Below are positions 14,905-16,256 of a stretch of DNA of 16,256 nucleotides, in pieces. Each line of letters starts with the position of its first letter. Within the stretch, counting starts at the first letter, position 1. The position numbers were made by a program, and so were the translations under genes. Origin of the DNA: JBFGSX01 sp041581335 (GTDB lineage Archaea; Thermoplasmatota; E2; JACPAO01; JAHFTW01); assembly GCA_041581335.1 (NCBI GenBank), contig JBFIDG010000031.1, positions 1-16,256 on the forward strand, written 5' to 3'. The notes beneath the pieces were generated by a model. It made no database searches, had not been told where the DNA came from, and saw only the letters and a list, made by a program, of their open reading frames with translations.

Positions 14905-15278
14905 GCAAAGCCCACGACCCGCACTGGCGCTACATCGCGCTGGCCTTGACGGGAGGGCCGGCAACGCGCCGCAGCTTGCAGAATGCCGTGCTTGGGCGCG
15001 CCCGTAAGGAAGGCATTCCGGACGACCAGGCCCCGCAGCTGACGCGGTTCGAATGGCCCCACGCCATCGTCAAGGTCCACCACCACCGCCTCATCGAGGC
15101 CTGCGAGTGGCTTCCACGGGTCAGCTTCGTCGTGGAGGCGGGTGCCAAGCTGCCCCTTGGTGTCGCCACCATGAAGGCCAGCGGCACGATCCGTTCGTTG
15201 ACGGCGCGCCTTGGAATCCTGCAAGAGCGGGGATCCAACGACGCGGCCAGGAAGCCCAAGGGCGCCGCGCCGAAGTGA
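14901..15278 (+). CDS. rnp2: RNase P protein component 2 (Pop5/Rpp14 family)
   Basis: A 125-residue protein matching the archaeal Pop5/Rnp2 pattern. It opens with WRYIALALTGGPATRRSLQNAV, has the central FEWPHAIVKVHHHRLIEACEWL (about 50-71), where Pop5 proteins have a strand with conserved basic residues, and ends the fold with PLGVATMKASGTIRSLTARLGIL, corresponding to the family's SGTIK-type motif. A lysine/proline-rich tail of about 17 residues follows. In archaeal RNase P, Pop5 pairs with Rpp30 and binds the catalytic domain of the RNA to mature tRNA 5' ends. No RNase P RNA is visible nearby. The ATG overlaps the previous stop by 4 nt. Similarity is of the weak kind normal for this fast-evolving family, so the call is probable rather than certain. 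Confidence 0.8.
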   Translation: MSKAHDPHWRYIALALTGGPATRRSLQNAVLGRARKEGIPDDQAPQLTRFEWPHAIVKVHHHRLIEACEWLPRVSFVVEAGAKLPLGVATMKASGTIRSLTARLGILQERGSNDAARKPKGAAPK

Positions 15279-15704
15279 CCTGCGGGCCCGTCAACCGATG
15301 GCGGCCGCCGTCCTGGGCCATGCGGCGCGGACGCTTGCCCGGCCTCGCCTTTTGCCCGAGGCGGCACACAGCCCGTCGGGCCTGCGGGTGACGCCACCCA
15401 GCAGATGCGGGTCTGCATCCGATTCGCGCAGGGCGCCGAACGCTGGGGGGTGGCCTGTGGCACGCGGCACTTCGAGCCGCGCGCTGCGCCGGGGCGCTCC
15501 GGGCGCCGCTCAGATCTGTTGCCAATCGGGTGGCCCCATCGGAGCCATGCGGCGGGTGTGGTCGGCACGTCGAGCGCTGCATCTGTGCAAGCTTCTTGGC
15601 CAAGGTGCGGGCGTCGCGTGGCTGCGGGAGTGCCGGGGATGGGCGCCTGCGGGCCTCCTGTGGGCCGCCGATGGGGCCGCGCCAGGAGAGCATGGTCGGA
15701 TCTC
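15279..15704. other. G+C-rich intergenic stretch without a convincing gene
   Basis: All six frames lack a recognisable protein. A short T-run (CCTTTTGCCC, about 15350) could end transcription of the rnp2 operon. Several small inverted repeats are present, for example CGCGGC/GCCGCG at 15463-15481 around the loop ACTTCGA. I searched by eye for RNase P RNA, SRP RNA and 5S rRNA signatures on both strands and found none. An unrecognised structured RNA is possible. Confidence 0.4.
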
Positions 15705-15775
15705 ACCCAAACAGCCTAATATGGCACCTGTGTCGGCCGCCAATACCGGGTGTGGCATGCGCTGCACTCGAGGCC
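15705..15775 (+). repeat. Tandem promoter-like repeat, copy A
   Basis: A 71-bp unit matching copy B (15818-15888) at about 60 of 71 positions with no gaps. It contains the TATA-like CCTAATATGG at 15715-15724 and the invariant core TGTCGGCCGCCAATACCGG 10 nt further on, where transcription would be expected to start (about 15745). It is followed by the hairpin AGGCCTC/GAGGCCT at 15771-15788. Confidence 0.75.
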
Positions 15776-15817
15776 TCACAGGAGGCCTATGGGGTGTCTG
15801 GGTCTCGCTTCGGTGCG

Positions 15818-15888
15818 GCCCAAACGGCCTTATAGGGCACTTGTGTCGGCCGCCAATACCGGATGTGGCAACCGCTGCATCCAAGGCC
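15818..15888 (+). repeat. Tandem promoter-like repeat, copy B
   Basis: Begins 113 bp after copy A. The TATA-like CCTTATAGGG is at 15828-15837 and the invariant TGTCGGCCGCCAATACCGG core follows. Because 113 is not a multiple of three and the copies sit in different frames, the conservation cannot be due to protein coding. Predicted transcription start is about 15857. Confidence 0.75.
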
Positions 15889-15914
15889 GAGTCGCCCCGG
15901 AAGGGGGCTGGCAC

Positions 15915-15934
15915 GGTGCTGCTTCGGCGGCACC
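15915..15934. other. UUCG-capped hairpin between promoter repeats B and C
   Basis: GGTGCTGC and GCGGCACC pair over 8 bp with one G-U, closed by a TTCG loop with the classical C-G closing pair, one of the most stable RNA tetraloops. It would form in any transcript begun at copies A or B. Confidence 0.55.
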
Positions 15935-15968
15935 ATCAGGCTCATATAGGGGGGCTGTCTCGGCGGCC
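15932..15968 (+). repeat. Tandem promoter-like repeat, copy C (degenerate)
   Basis: The TATA-like CTCATATAGGG at 15941-15951 lies 114 bp after that of copy B. The following 18 bases, ending CTCGGCGGCC, match the same part of copy B at about 13 positions without gaps. The homology fades after that. Predicted transcription start is about 15972. Confidence 0.55.
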
Positions 15969-16030
15969 TTCCAGCCACAACCCAGACCTGTTCTGGGGTG
16001 CGGCGATCACCATCTGTACCGGAATCTTCC

Positions 16031-16154
16031 GTCAGCATCCGTGCTGACAGGAGCAAGCCGGTGCAATCAAATACAAGTCCGGCTTCGCCGGACTTCCGCC
16101 CCGCAAGGGGCGAAACCCCACCGGTCCGTTGGACCTCGAGACGGCGTCACGCCG
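16031..16154 (+). ncRNA. Chain of stem-loops: possible leader of an RNA gene beyond the window
   Basis: Five compact hairpins follow one another: GTCAGCA/TGCTGAC (16031-16048, 7 bp, TCCG loop); AAGTCCGGC/GCCGGACTT (16075-16095, 9 bp, TTC loop); CGCCCC/GGGGCG (16097-16112, 6 bp, GCAA tetraloop of the GNRA class); GGTCC/GGACC (16123-16135); and CGGCG/CGCCG (16142-16154). An A/T-rich AATCAAATACAA at 16065-16076 might be a fourth promoter. I cannot assign an RNA family. No 16S or 23S rRNA start is seen up to 16256, and 16155-16256 shows nothing else that I can name. Confidence 0.4.
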
Positions 16155-16256
16155 ACTATGAGAAGGCCCATCCAGCCCGTGGAACAATCATGAAGGGCAT
16201 GAAACCCGACGCACTTCCCAACCGGGATGCGACGTGACCTCATGTACCTGAGATAC

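Noticed and set aside
15530..15835. Open frame with a CGGCGRHVERCIC zinc-finger-like motif, reminiscent of the start of DTW-domain proteins
   Set aside because: Only the first 25 residues look protein-like. The frame then runs through promoter repeat A, lacks any DTW catalytic motif and has weak codon-position bias.
15885..15935. CCCCGGAAGGGG near GGCTGGCACGG, considered as SRP RNA helix 8
   Set aside because: The AGCAG side of the asymmetric loop and the matching 5' strand are missing, and no Alu-domain motif is found nearby.
15705..15968. CRISPR-like or mobile-element repeats
   Set aside because: Only three diverging copies with 71-bp homology at 113-114 bp spacing, no short constant repeats, no cas genes, no terminal inverted repeats and no transposase.
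15279..16256. RNase P RNA or 16S/23S/5S rRNA inside the window
   Set aside because: The conserved GAGGAAAGUCC-type segment, the archaeal 16S start (TTCCGGTTGATCC) and 5S motifs are absent on both strands.

Overview
The window is about two-thirds G+C and comes from an archaeon. The clearest markers are an archaeal nascent polypeptide-associated complex (NAC) gene, a Pop5/Rnp2-type RNase P protein, a DUF2240-type protein, an archaeal TctA-like (COG1784) membrane protein, and TATA-like boxes 25-28 nt upstream of start codons, which is the pattern of leaderless archaeal transcripts. The proteins lack the strongly acidic composition of haloarchaea. A high-GC member of the Thermoplasmatota is my best guess, but it is an inference and no rRNA is visible to confirm it. 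Several genes (RimK cassette, RsbQ-like hydrolase with a histidine kinase, MscS pair) look bacterial in type and were probably acquired.

Layout. 1-4596 (+): two MscS-type channels, then a tightly overlapping cassette of a RimB-like retropepsin-type protease, RimK glutamate ligase and an M14 succinylglutamate desuccinylase/aspartoacylase-like deacylase. 4600-6174 (-): a SulP anion transporter with a STAS domain, ending 3 bp from the deacylase. 6307-6744 (-): a VKOR-type disulfide-forming membrane enzyme. 6896-8862 (+): an RsbQ-like alpha/beta hydrolase followed after 2 nt by a PAS-domain histidine kinase. 8938-9114 (-): two identical tRNA-Gly(GCC) genes separated by a hairpin-forming spacer. 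9191-9676 (-): a small lipoprotein. 9982-10518 (+): a DUF2240 protein, convergent and overlapping with a COG1784 permease-like protein (10499-11704, -), which itself overlaps an upstream membrane-anchored OB-fold-like protein (11692-12249, -). 12298-13731 (-): the bifunctional NAD(P)H-hydrate repair enzyme Nnr. 13757-15278 (+): an operon of NAC, a membrane protein and RNase P subunit Pop5/Rnp2, divergent from nnr with only 25 bp between start codons.

The last 980 bp (15279-16256) carry no convincing gene. They hold three copies of a repeat spaced 113-114 bp apart, each with a TATA-like box, followed by a chain of compact hairpins. This looks like a tandem-promoter and leader region for a heavily transcribed RNA gene, perhaps rRNA, lying just beyond the window.

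Themes: envelope and osmotic stress (MscS pair, SulP, VKOR), protein or peptide glutamylation (RimK cassette), chemical sensing (RsbQ-PAS kinase), and housekeeping RNA and protein quality functions (tRNA, NAC, RNase P, Nnr).
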